A stretch of DNA of 64,000 bases from Mayamaea pseudoterrestris (GCA_027923505.1 BROI01000008.1:310001-374000); one strand, 5' to 3'. Counted from the first letter of the stretch, positions 39,909 to 50,256 are shown. The notes: a model not told the origin generated them from the sequence alone. Numbers and translations: made by a program.

Positions 39909-40698
39909 TCATACCGCCATTATTCTTATGCTCCAAAACTCAAAGTCAACACTGGCCGAGCCGAAAGCATAATCGTCGACATGACGCACCAGATGGTTCC
40001 ATCCTGTCACTTTGCTGCAAACTCTTCTTTAGATAGCCCGAAATCGCTGTCCCATTGACCCATGGGCTGCCCGGAACTGCTTTGACATACTGCTTGGTGG
40101 TTTTGCAATCACTTGTAAACAGAATCTCTCCCAAACACAATTTGAACAACAGCAAGTCCGAGAACGCGCGGCAAATGGCATCTGCGTGGGTTCCTCAAAG
40201 CCGGAACAATAAACAAAAGTGCTGCCTACGTACGGGATAAGGGCTTTGGAAGAGACTGATGGGACAAAGGTTAGTAATTCGCGGCTGTGCCATGGAATGA
40301 GCGTAGAGCTCGAGAGAACAACCAAAAGCTGATGTGCTCATAAAGACGATCATCGCCTTGCATTCCTTGCAAAGTGCGTGGGTACAATTCGAGGTGAAAT
40401 CAACGGGGCCATCGCATCGACGAAGCCACATGATGCTGCTCCGTCTCGTTGTCATGTCAGACAAGCCTGGAAAAAGTTCAGATGCATTCAAAGTGGCCTC
40501 CCCAACCACGATTGCGAATGCAAATTTCTAAAGTGCCCTCGCCAGCAGCTCCCAAAAGAAGACGCACCCTTGCTCGTCAAATTCTTGCCTTAGCAGCGAG
40601 GACAGCAGTGCTCTAAGTCCAGCAGGGAACACTGTTTCTCGCAAAACTACAACCCGTTTGGAGTGAGGTGCGATGTCGAGCGAAACGGAATCGGATGA
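39909..40698 (-). pseudogene. Degenerate protein gene with stop and frame breaks
   Basis: Reading the minus strand from 40698, the frame gives coherent sequence (SLDIAPHSKRVVVLRETVFP, then LLRQEFDEQGCVFFWELL). A TAG at 40528..40530 interrupts it. The same frame continues (KFAFAIVVGEATLNASELFP, LWLRRCDGPVDF-like text) to about 40250. It then moves to the next frame (VGSTFVYCSGFEEPTQMPFA), back at about 40165 (LLLFKLCLGEILFTSDCKTT, PGSPWVNGTAISGYLKK), and again near 40005 (RWNHLVRHVDDYAFGSASVD). It ends at TGA 39909..39911. Three frame changes plus one stop, with protein-like composition between, indicate a recently disabled gene. Unusual introns are less likely since no good GT-AG pairs sit at the breaks. 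I do not recognise the family. Confidence 0.45.
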
Positions 40699-40770
40699 TC
40701 AGTCGTGTCACATCCATTCGTGATGCGACATGCATGAACGGTGGACTCCGTCTCATTTCTGTGATCACTA

Positions 40771-41532
40771 ATGGATGTCACCATGGCGTCCAGCCGTTCC
40801 TACTATCGACTCATTCCTTGTCTCGTTACCTTCATATTGTCATATACCATGGCGTTCCAACGCACAGGTAGCTTACTGGCGCGCAATAAGGCCTTCCGAA
40901 CGACGCGACCGAGGATTTCTCCCGACTTTTTGATGACTATGTTTGCTGCAGAAAACACAATGAAGGAAGAAGTTGATCCTGGAATAGTGGAAGGAACATC
41001 GCTACGCATCGTCAAGTATCCAGCACCGTCTTTACGGGCAAAGAATGAAGACGTGACTATGGAAGAACTCAAGGACGGCTCCATTCCCAAGCTTGCCAGG
41101 GAAATGTTTCTCGTCATGTACGCTGCTGAAGGTGTTGGACTAGCAGCCCCTCAGGTCGGGGTAAACAAGAAATTGATGGTGTTCAATGAGTCTGGTGACC
41201 GTAAGAAGTGGCTTGACGAAGTAATTATGATTAATCCGCGCATTGTCGAGTTTAGTGAGGCCACTGAAGTGGGTACGGAGGGTTGCCTGTCCTTTCCAGA
41301 CATGGACGGCGAGGTTCAACGAGCCAAGTCGATCAAAGTGGAAGCACTGAATACGAGAGGAAAGAAGATTACGAAGAAGTTCACTGGCTGGACAGCTCGC
41401 ATATTCCAACACGAATACGACCACCTTGACGGCGTCGTTTACGTGGATCGACTGGATGCGGAAGGGAGGGCGAAAGTGCAGCCCCGGCTGAACGAACTTA
41501 TTCAAGAATTTGGTGAAGGTGGTGCTCTTTAA
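40771..41532 (+). CDS. Peptide deformylase, plastid
   Basis: The product is 253 residues from ATG 40771; an ATG in strong context (ACCATGG) at 40783 may be the real start (249 residues). The N-terminus has a hydrophobic segment (LIPCLVTFILSYTMAFQ), consistent with signal plus plastid motif. All three deformylase motifs are intact: GVGLAAPQVG, EGCLSFP and HEYDHLDG. These supply the Gln, Cys and two His metal/catalytic residues and the Glu. The enzyme removes formyl groups from nascent proteins made in plastids (or mitochondria). Length fits plant-type PDF1B with transit peptide. Intronless. Convergent with the PTGES2-like gene (68 bp). Confidence 0.93.
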   Translation: MDVTMASSRSYYRLIPCLVTFILSYTMAFQRTGSLLARNKAFRTTRPRISPDFLMTMFAAENTMKEEVDPGIVEGTSLRIVKYPAPSLRAKNEDVTMEELKDGSIPKLAREMFLVMYAAEGVGLAAPQVGVNKKLMVFNESGDRKKWLDEVIMINPRIVEFSEATEVGTEGCLSFPDMDGEVQRAKSIKVEALNTRGKKITKKFTGWTARIFQHEYDHLDGVVYVDRLDAEGRAKVQPRLNELIQEFGEGGAL

Positions 41533-41600
41533 TACCTTTTTATAACTAATGGGAGTACACTGCCCTTCTAGCTACTGATCGACAGCGTCGAATCACAATA

Positions 41601-42594
41601 TTAGCCTTCCACTTTTGCTTGCATCCTGTTGTACCAATCTCGCAACGGACCGTCTCGAAGTGTAATGATTCTACCATGAGCTGGAAGACCAGCAATGGCT
41701 CTTAGACTGCCATACAATGCTAAGTCTCCCAAGTGTGGGTCTCGTCTACCTGAGACAAAATCGCTTGATCCACCTGCAAGCCCGTCACTTTCAATCGTTT
41801 GCAAAGCTGTTTCAAGTGCAGCACGTTCATCCGTTATCCCTCGTCTCTCTATGAACAAACAGCGCAAGTAGTAATGTCTTGTGAGATTCGAGCTGAATGT
41901 ATGCTAGGCCCTTGAATAATGGTGACGCATTCCATAGTTACTTACTCTTTACGCGCGACGCTGCCATGTACATGGCGAGCGATCCGACTGTTTGGATGGC
42001 AATCTTTTGTACAGTTGAGAAATGGTCATGCTGATGGATGTAGCTAAATGCTTGGTAGGAGTCTTTCAAAGTGCCACATATGTTCGGATAGAGAAGGGGC
42101 GCGAGTTGGTCATTGGCAAAACCTTGCCAGCGTCGTGCCTGGGGTCCATTGAATTCAGTAGTGTCCATCGTGGGTTTGGTAGTTGTAAGCAGTCCTTGCA
42201 CAATTTCGTTAGATCCGAAATACAACTTGTCGTTGATTGTAGCTATTGGGACCTTTTTGTATTCCTTGGACCTGTCGAATGTCGAATGATGATGCGGTGA
42301 GGCGTGAGACTTGCCGATTGCCGGCGACCATCGCGCTGCTATGTTTGCTCAAGTACATGACGTAGCATACCAATTGATTTCCGCTTTTGTCAATGGATTT
42401 ACTTCCACTGATTTGTATGGTGTATTCGTGTAATCAAGGAGCGTTTTTACTTTGCTGCAAAATGGGCATATTTCGTATTGATACAGTGTGACTTTAACAT
42501 GGTTCGCGTGGCTGGCGAACGTGCGGGCAATGTGATTCCATCTGCCACATTTCATTCCTGTTCGTGTTAAATGAGCAATCATTTTCATATTCAT
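41601..42594 (-). CDS. Prostaglandin E synthase 2-like glutathione-S-transferase/glutaredoxin protein
   Basis: Three exons, 42371..42594, 41946..42271 and 41601..41848, are joined by introns of 99 nt (GTATGC...GACAG) and 97 nt (GTAAGT...CATAG), giving 265 residues. The N-terminus (RWNHIARTFASHANHV) is mitochondrial-like. The glutaredoxin-like domain has LYQYEICPFCSKVKTLLDY with the CPFC redox pair, then VEVNPLTKAEINWSKEYKKV across the first intron. A GST-C part follows (WQGFANDQLAPLLYPNICGT; HLGDLALYGSLRAI). The family is the membrane-associated PGES-2 group. Its prostaglandin role is in animals; in algae a haem- or glutathione-linked redox role is inference. Divergent from deoxyhypusine hydroxylase, start codons 205 bp apart. 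Confidence 0.85.
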
Positions 42595-42799
42595 ATACGC
42601 CAGCTATCGCAGAGGATGAACGAGGCGCTTGAGACAATCGCACCATGACGAAGTGTCGCACGTTTCATCAATCGAACAGTTGATAACCGGTAAGACGCAA
42701 AGCGACTGCCATTCATTCGGCATGCTTGTGACCGCGCGGCGACGTAACACAACACACCCTCTCGTCCATTGACAATCAGCTACACGACGAATCGACAGC

Positions 42800-43954
42800 A
42801 TGTTTGAGGAGACTCCACCAGTTGCTACGCTTATTGAGGCCATTCATGATCCATTGAATCCGATTGGCATGCGCATGCGTAGCGCTTACTACCTTCGACA
42901 CGCTTACCAGCAGACGACGAACGATAACAGTCAAGAAGTAGTTTCGGACAGCAACACGCTAGAAAAAGCCACTAATCATCTCATTATAGACGCTCTTGTC
43001 CGGGAGCTTGAGAATTTGGATCATAAATCGCTCATGCGACACGAGTTCGCCTACGTGCTTGGACAGCTGCAGGATACACGCGCCTGCCCCGCGCTTGAAG
43101 CTTGCGTCAAGGATTTCACCGACTGCGTCATGGTTCGGCACGAAGCTGCTGAGGCACTTGGGGCGATTGGACAATCGTCGTCCGTAATCGTGATGCGGCA
43201 AGTGTGTTGTGACGTCAACACGCCGGTGGAGCTGCGCGAAACTTGCGAACTGTCCATTGAACTAGTGGAGTGGAAGCAACGACAGGAGCAACGACTTTCC
43301 AACAATTTGAATGGTGAAAGTGATGAGAATGATCCGGCTCCACCCGTTTGTGCTTGTCTGCAGACGCCATACTCGTCCGTAGATCCGGGCCTTCCTCCTA
43401 GCCCCGCGCATGCCCACCTGTCGACGGCTCAACTCGGTGAATTGCTGCTTCAATCAAACTCTCCAATTAAAGAACGCTACCAGGCCATGTTCTCCTTACG
43501 CAATCGCGGAGGATCAGATGCCGTCAGTTGGTTGTGTCGAGCCCTTTTGGAGGACACATCGTCTGCCTTGTTGCGTCACGAAGTGGCCTACGTGCACGGT
43601 CAGTTGCAGCATCCAGAGTCGGTTTACGCCCTTGAAGAAAGCTTGAGGCGGACGAGTGAACACAAGATGGTTAGGCATGAAAGTGCGGAAGCTCTTGGTG
43701 CTATAGATGGACGGTGGGAGCAAGTGGAACTAATATTGCGAGAGTTTACCAACGATGAAGATGACGTTGTGCGAGAGAGCTGCCTAGTGGCCTTGGATGC
43801 CGCAGACTACTGGAAACATGCTGTCGAAGATTTTGAACTGGATGGAAACGAGGACATTGCTACGCAAGCGGACCAAAATGCGACGTCTCTGTTTGCGCAA
43901 GTCAAGGCTGGTAGACAAATGGTTACAAATGGCCACTTTAACCGAGTCGATTAA
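42800..43954 (+). CDS. Deoxyhypusine hydroxylase
   Basis: The intronless product is 384 residues, ATG 42800. It is built of eight HEAT-like repeats in two halves. The four His-Glu iron-binding motifs are all present: LMRHEFAYVLGQ, MVRHEAAEALGAIG, LLRHEVAYVHGQ and MVRHESAEALGAI. A variable acidic linker (about residues 165-215) separates the halves. The enzyme completes hypusine on eIF5A by hydroxylating deoxyhypusine through a di-iron centre in the cytosol. It is longer than human DOHH (about 300 residues), owing to the linker and to an insert near residue 45-60. Convergent with the syntaxin gene, 64 bp apart. Confidence 0.95.
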   Translation: MFEETPPVATLIEAIHDPLNPIGMRMRSAYYLRHAYQQTTNDNSQEVVSDSNTLEKATNHLIIDALVRELENLDHKSLMRHEFAYVLGQLQDTRACPALEACVKDFTDCVMVRHEAAEALGAIGQSSSVIVMRQVCCDVNTPVELRETCELSIELVEWKQRQEQRLSNNLNGESDENDPAPPVCACLQTPYSSVDPGLPPSPAHAHLSTAQLGELLLQSNSPIKERYQAMFSLRNRGGSDAVSWLCRALLEDTSSALLRHEVAYVHGQLQHPESVYALEESLRRTSEHKMVRHESAEALGAIDGRWEQVELILREFTNDEDDVVRESCLVALDAADYWKHAVEDFELDGNEDIATQADQNATSLFAQVKAGRQMVTNGHFNRVD

Positions 43955-44018
43955 GCGTTATTAATTCTATGTCTGTTATCCTTGCATTACTGAAATTATG
44001 TTTGATGACCGCTGAACT

Positions 44019-45050
44019 CTACAAAACAAAGACAAACACAATAACTGCCGTCGCGACTGCCACAATGAGAAGAATCCAGCAGTACTTCTTCCGAATCTTC
44101 TTTTGGTACTCGATAGCTTCGTGAACATCTACATTTGCGTCCTCCACATAGTCTGCCGCTTGCTTAACCTGAAACTCAATTTGATCCAGCAATTCTCCCT
44201 GTTGTTCCGTCAATAGTGCAAAATCGAGAAACATTTGGTGCAGTTCCGCAACGGATGATTCGAGCGCCAAAACGTCTTGATACTTGCCAGCTACCTTGGC
44301 GTATGTGGTCTTGACTTGGTCGTTTACGCCGCCCGCCAATATTTGTTCCCGATACAAGGCGTCTCGGCCGCCTTCGGATCGCATGACAGCGTCAATTTCC
44401 TCGTCCGTCGCATCAGGCTTGACAATCTGCACCTGCCGAGCCACCTTTTTCTTTATATCAGTCTTGTATTTTTGTTGAGCATTCTGGTAAAGCTTCATTT
44501 CATCAATGAACTTTCGAGTGAGAGTATTACAAAGATTTTCTCGGACGCTGTCGAAATTAAGTGGCAAAAGGTGATGTAACGATGAGTGGTTTGCCCCATT
44601 CTGACGAGCGGGTTCATCTCTCAACCCAAAAACTTACCGCAAATCGCTCGCCTTGATATTCTTTTCAGCTTCTAATTTCTTGTTTTCCTCTTTTAAAAGA
44701 CCTAGCAAAGTCTTGGTACGTTTGGCACGCTTGTTGGTCTCGTTGACAAGAGGACGTAATTGATTGGAGAGCACATTCTCTTCCTCTGTCGTTGTCGCTT
44801 GTAATGCTTTCTCATTGATCTCACCAACTGTTTTGGTCGCCTTTTGGACAGACTCGATATCGTTTTTGATAGATTCTACTTCTCGAAAGAAATGCTCCAT
44901 GTGCTTGGGTTGTTTTGAAGTTGCAGTATCGCCCATCTCAATGTCTCCTCCCTTCTTGTTATTCCCATTGGTGGGTGGGCTTTCAAACTCATCATCACTG
45001 TCGGCTGCCCATGCTGGCAGGTCGCCTAATCGATCATTCATGGGAGGCAT
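44019..45050 (-). CDS. Syntaxin (Qa-SNARE, plasma-membrane/Sso type)
   Basis: Exons 44638..45050 and 44019..44547 flank a 90-nt intron (GTAAGT...CGACAG) joined at a split Arg codon. The product is 313 residues from MPPMNDRLGD; an ATG 9 nt downstream is equally possible. The cytosolic N-terminus is acidic. The Habc bundle starts near HMEHFFREVESIKNDIESVQ. The SNARE helix contains LESSVAELHQMFLDFALLTE with QQGELLDQIEFQVKQAADYV after it, and the zero-layer Gln is present. A C-terminal anchor (WILLIVAVATAVIVFVFVL) makes it tail-anchored. It should drive vesicle fusion at the plasma membrane or, in algae, possibly at another endomembrane. The hydrophobic open frame upstream is probably 5' UTR. Confidence 0.93.
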
Positions 45051-45287
45051 AGAAATTGAAAGGAGTAGCAAGAGAAACCAACAATTATATACTTTCGCAA
45101 CCAACAACACTGCGGATGGATGTGCCATGGTCATTCTTGTGCCGGGCATGACGTCATGCGTTTTTAAGCCCTCGTTTTGCAGAGGTCGCATCCTTATCGC
45201 TCCGTTACTAGAATTTTGCAGGTCTCGCATCGTCGACGACCATGATGGCATCGTCAATCGCTCAACTCCAACTTGGCATGCAGCGAC

Positions 45288-48071
45288 ATGACTACCAGAC
45301 GACAGCGCGGCTACTTGTTGCTGCTATGCCATGTATGCTTCGTCTGTGCATTTATAAAAGCCCCGCTTTCCGGCTCAGGTATCAGGCTCGCTTTGACTGC
45401 AGTTGCGAGAAAGAAAAATCAGCCGGTGGCCACCTCGAAATCAACTACAAATACCGAGGAGTTTGATGCGATGAGTATATCATATTCTCAAAACTTTTGG
45501 CGACACGTCGTTCGATCTAGCGACGGAAGCATTGTCAAGAGCTATGCTTGGCTCGACGATGCCATGGAAGCCTATCCCAATGCCCACTTGAAACCGATAG
45601 CAGTCGTTGCAACGGACGAGACTTCGATTAATAAAGCGTTCATAGTTCCAGGCACAACTCCAAATTGCACATATGGCAATGAAAAACTTATTTTGAATCG
45701 GAAAACGAATGCTGCATCTGTCAGACGCATTCTCAGATCACTTGGTCTGGATACTAAAGTTATCAACTCCTTGCCGAAGGGCGTTTTCACGACGCCCTGC
45801 GATGATTTAGAGGAACGTATACGTTTTTACATATCACCATTGTCGAATGAAATTGAAGTGTCAACAAGCAGAACTCAAGTTGCGATGAAAGATCGAGATT
45901 GGGTGTTGGAACTTGAGCGAGACGGTTACGGAGCTGGCCTATCGGCGGAGCAACTTGCCTATATGATTCCGCGTTTGCCGTATCATCTGTTGCTTCCTTC
46001 GGGAGCGCGAGATATGAAAATGACAGAAATTGCAACCTTGGTTGGAAACTTACATCAAAACGTTCCGTCCTTGGTTCTTGACATGACGAGTCGGCAGCTA
46101 GATCCGTTTATCGATGGTGCTCTCCCTCTGGACTACAAAGTGTTTTCCTATATACACTGGCGAGGTTGGAGCTGGGCAAGCTCTCGTGTCATACTACAAG
46201 CGCTACCATCGATTGTGTCGGCTAATTTGGAGCCTAGCTGGCAGGTTGTGCACAGAAATAAGAAAATGCTACCAAAGCTTGAACATGGCGCTCTTGAAGT
46301 TTTGCAGTGGAGACTGCAGCTGCGGCCCTGGCACATTCGTGCCATTGTCAAGACCCATCCAGCTATTATAAACTATTCCAAAAGGTTTTTGGAGAGTCGT
46401 GTGGAGGATTTGCGAGCCCTCTTGGGCTTGCGGTCATCTAATATACAGCGAGTTGTTTTGCGACATCCGAGTGTACTGGGTATGTCTAAGGAGGCAATGC
46501 AAGCACGTATACAGTTTTGGAGAAACAAAATTGGACTCGATCATTCGCAACTTGAAGATGCTTTTGTCAAAGAGCCAGCATTGCTGCAGTACAGTATCGC
46601 TGACAATTTGGAACAAAAGCTCAAGTACTTCACTCGCACATGGCAACTCGACAGAAATTGCTTAGCACGCCTTACGGTTTTACGTCCTAGGATCTGGGGT
46701 CGGTCGCTTCAGCGACATTACATTCCATTCACACAGGCAATCTGTGATCGGCTTCTCATAACTCAGGAGGAACTCGGGCAAATCATATCCAAAGCACCAG
46801 AGCTTCTGCTCTGTAGCTGGCGCGGAAATATATGCGTAAAACTCGACTATCTTGAATCGCGCTTGAACCTACAGCCTCACGAATTGAAAGAAATGGTTCA
46901 GAACTCGCCAAAGATACTCATGCATGGTGTACAATCCTCGCTCGAGCAGAAAATTAGTCTATTAGAAAAGACGTCTCTGGAGCTGAGCCAGTCGGATGAT
47001 ACTCGATTAGCACTTGTGACCAACCCTTCGCTCTTACTTGTTTCGAACCAGTATTTTCGGCAAAGGTTAGAAAAAGTTGCCAATTTGACAGCCGCCAAGT
47101 TACCGAACTCTAAAGCAGATTCAACAACTATTTTAAAAGAGCTTGGCCGGCCTGCACGTACCACTGGAAAGACACGCACTCTTCGACTCGTTCCATTCTC
47201 TGGCAATGACCCCGACGATAAGGAGGTGGGAAAAACATTCAGCACTGTTGTCGAAGCGGCTAAGTTTTGTGCAATGAGTACATCACACATGTACAGGGTT
47301 ATTCGCTTAGGCCTCAAAGTCGAAGTTGACGGTCGCAAATTTCGGCTGGAGTATGCGGACCGGAATCTTACAATGAACATTCACGAAACGTCGACAAACG
47401 CGTCATCAGCTCTCAACGAGCGTGAAAGGGCAGTCGTGGATTTCTCCGACTATCGTCACAATTCAACAGCTTTGCTAATCATCAGCACAACAGGTCGATC
47501 ATTTCCTTCGGACAACAGCGTTCGCGGCCGCCGGCGGGGTGGAGGATTGGCGCTGCAGATGCAACTGTCGGGATCTGGGACCGACGCATCCTTTTGGCGT
47601 GCCACTGCGAATTACATGTACAGCAAACAACCATTCAAAGTATTTGAGACCGCCGACTCAGTGTTTGTGCTGCTTGGCTATCAACACTTGCGGCCCAGCC
47701 GACCACGATGCAGCTTGTATGCTGTCCGAGAAGCACTTCGACTTGCTCGAGAATGGGTTAAAGTTTCTCCTTCTGTTGAACATGAGGTCATCGTGCGAAC
47801 TGACTCTGAGAGCTACGTTGCGTATTTACTGCAAGAGGGTGATCTAGCTGCCTGGGGCACAGCGACTGACATAAACATGTTTACGACGCAATACAACGGC
47901 CCTACAGAGCACGCTTACCAAGCCAACCCTGACATACTGTACCCATTGGCTCGAAGTTATTGCCATCTTTCAAGATACAATGTGAAAATCAAGTTTGAGG
48001 CCTGGTCGAGCCATGGACAGCTGATGCGTGGGGCCCTACGAGCAGCGAAGCGCATGTACCGAGCAGTATGA
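45288..48071 (+). CDS. Plastid mTERF-repeat protein with NUMOD-like and pseudo-RNase H C-terminus
   Basis: The intronless product is 927 residues, ATG 45288. The N-terminus has a signal segment (GYLLLLCHVCFVCAFIKAP) in which CAFIKAP matches the plastid motif. Residues about 270-600 are mTERF-type helical repeats, each with a Pro-containing turn (IRAIVKTHPAIINYSKRFLE; IQRVVLRHPSVLGMSKEAMQ; ELGQIISKAPELLLCSWRGN; LKEMVQNSPKILMHGVQSSL). At about 645-700, GKTFSTVVEAAKFCAMSTSH and then VDGRKFRLEY resemble a NUMOD1-type helix-turn-helix. From about 725, an RNase H-like fold includes RCSLYAVREALRLAREW and VIVRTDSESYV. Only that one Asp of the four catalytic acids is visible. mTERF proteins control organelle transcription, splicing or translation. 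The C-terminal RNA/DNA-binding add-on is new to me. Confidence 0.7.
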   Translation: MTTRRQRGYLLLLCHVCFVCAFIKAPLSGSGIRLALTAVARKKNQPVATSKSTTNTEEFDAMSISYSQNFWRHVVRSSDGSIVKSYAWLDDAMEAYPNAHLKPIAVVATDETSINKAFIVPGTTPNCTYGNEKLILNRKTNAASVRRILRSLGLDTKVINSLPKGVFTTPCDDLEERIRFYISPLSNEIEVSTSRTQVAMKDRDWVLELERDGYGAGLSAEQLAYMIPRLPYHLLLPSGARDMKMTEIATLVGNLHQNVPSLVLDMTSRQLDPFIDGALPLDYKVFSYIHWRGWSWASSRVILQALPSIVSANLEPSWQVVHRNKKMLPKLEHGALEVLQWRLQLRPWHIRAIVKTHPAIINYSKRFLESRVEDLRALLGLRSSNIQRVVLRHPSVLGMSKEAMQARIQFWRNKIGLDHSQLEDAFVKEPALLQYSIADNLEQKLKYFTRTWQLDRNCLARLTVLRPRIWGRSLQRHYIPFTQAICDRLLITQEELGQIISKAPELLLCSWRGNICVKLDYLESRLNLQPHELKEMVQNSPKILMHGVQSSLEQKISLLEKTSLELSQSDDTRLALVTNPSLLLVSNQYFRQRLEKVANLTAAKLPNSKADSTTILKELGRPARTTGKTRTLRLVPFSGNDPDDKEVGKTFSTVVEAAKFCAMSTSHMYRVIRLGLKVEVDGRKFRLEYADRNLTMNIHETSTNASSALNERERAVVDFSDYRHNSTALLIISTTGRSFPSDNSVRGRRRGGGLALQMQLSGSGTDASFWRATANYMYSKQPFKVFETADSVFVLLGYQHLRPSRPRCSLYAVREALRLAREWVKVSPSVEHEVIVRTDSESYVAYLLQEGDLAAWGTATDINMFTTQYNGPTEHAYQANPDILYPLARSYCHLSRYNVKIKFEAWSSHGQLMRGALRAAKRMYRAV

Positions 48072-48280
48072 TTGCGGCTCGCTGCCGTGCAAGTATAATG
48101 AAGCTGCAGGAACTAGCTTTGGAGACTTGAATTTGCATACACAATTTCAAAGAGTGCTATTGGATTGTGCCTGGAGGACCGCGAATTTCACACGCACAAA
48201 AGCATCGCTGTGCGTTAAGAATCGAATTCCGATAGAGTAAATCTGCGTTAAACGCTCTTCAATATGATGGGCAAGTTTCT

Positions 48281-48808
48281 TTATTTCAAATTTTTGTTTA
48301 ACTGCGCTACCTGCCTGTTGACCCAACGATCCGAGTGGTAGGTGCTTTCGCCGACTGTCCATCCTCTGACATCCTTCATGATCTCAGCTTCGTGCTTCAA
48401 GATTCCATTCTCGCGTTCCACATACCAGCGATCCTCTTCTGCTTGAAGGATTGGCGCCATGGCGTAGCGAGCCCGTCGTTCTTCCAGCTTTTCGCCGTTC
48501 ATCTGCTTGTTGTATTGGCAGACGCGATAGAATCCAAAGGCAATCGCCGTAGTCGCGACACCCCAGATGACAGCTCCACTGGGTCCACGATTTCCTTTGC
48601 GTAGATTTAAGTTAATCTTCAATGTAATGACCAAACAGAGTGAGCAGAACTTGTAGGCAGGCCTCGCCACTGACGTTGCGTGTCCTTCGCGATTGTGCAC
48701 CTCACAACGCTTTGACTACTGTTAATCAACTCTATCACTTACACTCGGGAAACCACCACGAGGTGGCATATCCTGCACGGGTGGTCGATTATCGGGGCGA
48801 AAGCTCAT
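48281..48808 (-). CDS. Mitochondrial complex I subunit GRIM-19/NDUFA13 (B16.6)
   Basis: Exon 1 is 48743..48808 (22 codons) and exon 2 is 48281..48616, with a 126-nt phase-0 intron (GTAAGT...TGAAG). The 133-residue product reads VQDMPPRGGFPS-INLNLRKGNRGPSG. QDMPP-GG is the diagnostic GRIM-19 start. A single span, AVIWGVATTAIAFGFYRVCQ, follows, then the basic/acidic helix (ARYAMAPILQAEEDRWYVER) and EIMKDVRGWTVGESTYHSDR near the C-terminus. It is a supernumerary subunit of the membrane arm of NADH:ubiquinone oxidoreductase. Length matches other eukaryotes. Confidence 0.95.
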
Positions 48809-49047
48809 GTTGACGAACAGCGCCGAGGAGAGATAAGATGACTTGACAAGGAGTTGCTGCTGCAACGTTCCGCGTCGCTTGCGGCAGGCTGGGCTCCATC
48901 GGCGCGGTATGTAGAGTCAGACCCTAGCGTACATTTAACGGCACACTGATCATGCATACTCCGCACATAAAGCACATCAGAGCCGAGTGTCTTTACATAC
49001 CGGTATCTCAAACTACTTCTGAAATCAACATTACTTACAGATAACTT

Positions 49048-50256
49048 TTAAAAGGTAAAGATTGCTGCAGTCATGAGAAGGAAGATGAGCCACTTCATAC
49101 GTAACCAATTGTTTGCCCGACCACTAGAGACGTCACCTTTATCAGCAGCTAACGGCACATCGTCGCCGAAACCTCCAATCGGCTTCGCTGATAGGCTGGT
49201 TGCCCCCTGCATGGCTACTTCCAATGTGGACGCTAGCCTCACTGATGCAACCATCAGTCGCTGCCATACAACTTCGACTCGAGATACATAGTAGTCTTGC
49301 GATAACATGGTGCCGTCGACGATCTCCGTGTCGTTCACGTTGCGATAAGCGTACATGAGCGCATACTCAAGCGACTCCTGGCCCCAAGCGTCTGTGCACT
49401 CGAGACTTGATCCATCAGCGCAGTCCAACCATTGGGCCCATTCATCCTCTGATGCTTGCTGTAGGCGTTCCCAAAGTGCGTCTTCCAATGCCACGCGTGA
49501 CCCACCAAAGTTGTCGCGCATACTTTTTTCAATCATGAATGAGTCCCAGAATGAGTGAAGGTTTCCTTGCTTGCGAAGAAAACGACGGGAGTCCATGACA
49601 GCTTCTTGCGACTGACGGCGGTGTCGTGCTTGATAGTCGTAATAGTCATCGTCGCTGTCCCCTTCAAAGTCCACGTGAATGGTGTTTCCACCCAAGTCTG
49701 CTAAACGGCTGCAGTGAAGTGGCTGATGAATGTCACCAACGAAATGGACAAGAAACATGAGGCTTGTGCGTTGCAAAAAATCGTCAGGAGCGACATCAAC
49801 GACGTTGTTCATACGCATGATAATCTGGGTGTTGTTGAAAATGGCGCCTGGGACGCAAAGATTATCCGAACAGTCACGGGCGTAGTCAAAGTAGCAAACA
49901 TCCGTCTTTTGTAGGCTATTTGTAATTGGACAAGGCTTTTGGTTGACGTTAAGGTAGTGGAGCGGTCCAGTCCAGCTATAAGTGGACGAGTAGCGCGCGG
50001 TGTCAGCCCAGTCAGCGACTTGCGCGAGTGGACTGCATTTGTCGTTGCAGTCTTTGTCAATACCGTAGGAGCTGCTGGCGATTATATCATACAACTTAGT
50101 TTGAGTGTCATTGGAGATGAGATCCCACGCAAGATTGGCAACAATCTGGTGGCCTTCCTTGCCCCAAGCTTGCACCGAATGAGGGAGTGCGAAGAAGGGC
50201 AGTCCAATGATGATGATGCGCTGGAATAATGGTAACTGTCGATGATTTTCCCACAT
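49048..50256 (-). CDS. S1/P1-type zinc-dependent nuclease, secreted or membrane-anchored
   Basis: The intronless product is 402 residues. A signal peptide (IIIIGLPFFALPHSVQA) is cleaved just before WGKEGH, so Trp31 becomes the new N-terminus. That is required because its amino group binds zinc in this family. Zinc ligands are in GKEGHQIVANLAWD, VADWAD, GPLHYLNV, FLVHFVGDIHQPLHC, LGGNTIHVDF and NLHSFWD, so the tri-zinc site is complete. Several Cys suggest disulphides. The C-terminus, RMKWLIFLLMTAAIFTF after a short polar stretch, is a membrane span or GPI signal. The family degrades single-stranded DNA and RNA and releases 3' phosphate, for nutrient scavenging or cell death. An acidic insert (DSDDDYYDYQ) follows the fifth zinc motif. 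Confidence 0.92.
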   Translation of the reverse strand: MWENHRQLPLFQRIIIIGLPFFALPHSVQAWGKEGHQIVANLAWDLISNDTQTKLYDIIASSSYGIDKDCNDKCSPLAQVADWADTARYSSTYSWTGPLHYLNVNQKPCPITNSLQKTDVCYFDYARDCSDNLCVPGAIFNNTQIIMRMNNVVDVAPDDFLQRTSLMFLVHFVGDIHQPLHCSRLADLGGNTIHVDFEGDSDDDYYDYQARHRRQSQEAVMDSRRFLRKQGNLHSFWDSFMIEKSMRDNFGGSRVALEDALWERLQQASEDEWAQWLDCADGSSLECTDAWGQESLEYALMYAYRNVNDTEIVDGTMLSQDYYVSRVEVVWQRLMVASVRLASTLEVAMQGATSLSAKPIGGFGDDVPLAADKGDVSSGRANNWLRMKWLIFLLMTAAIFTF

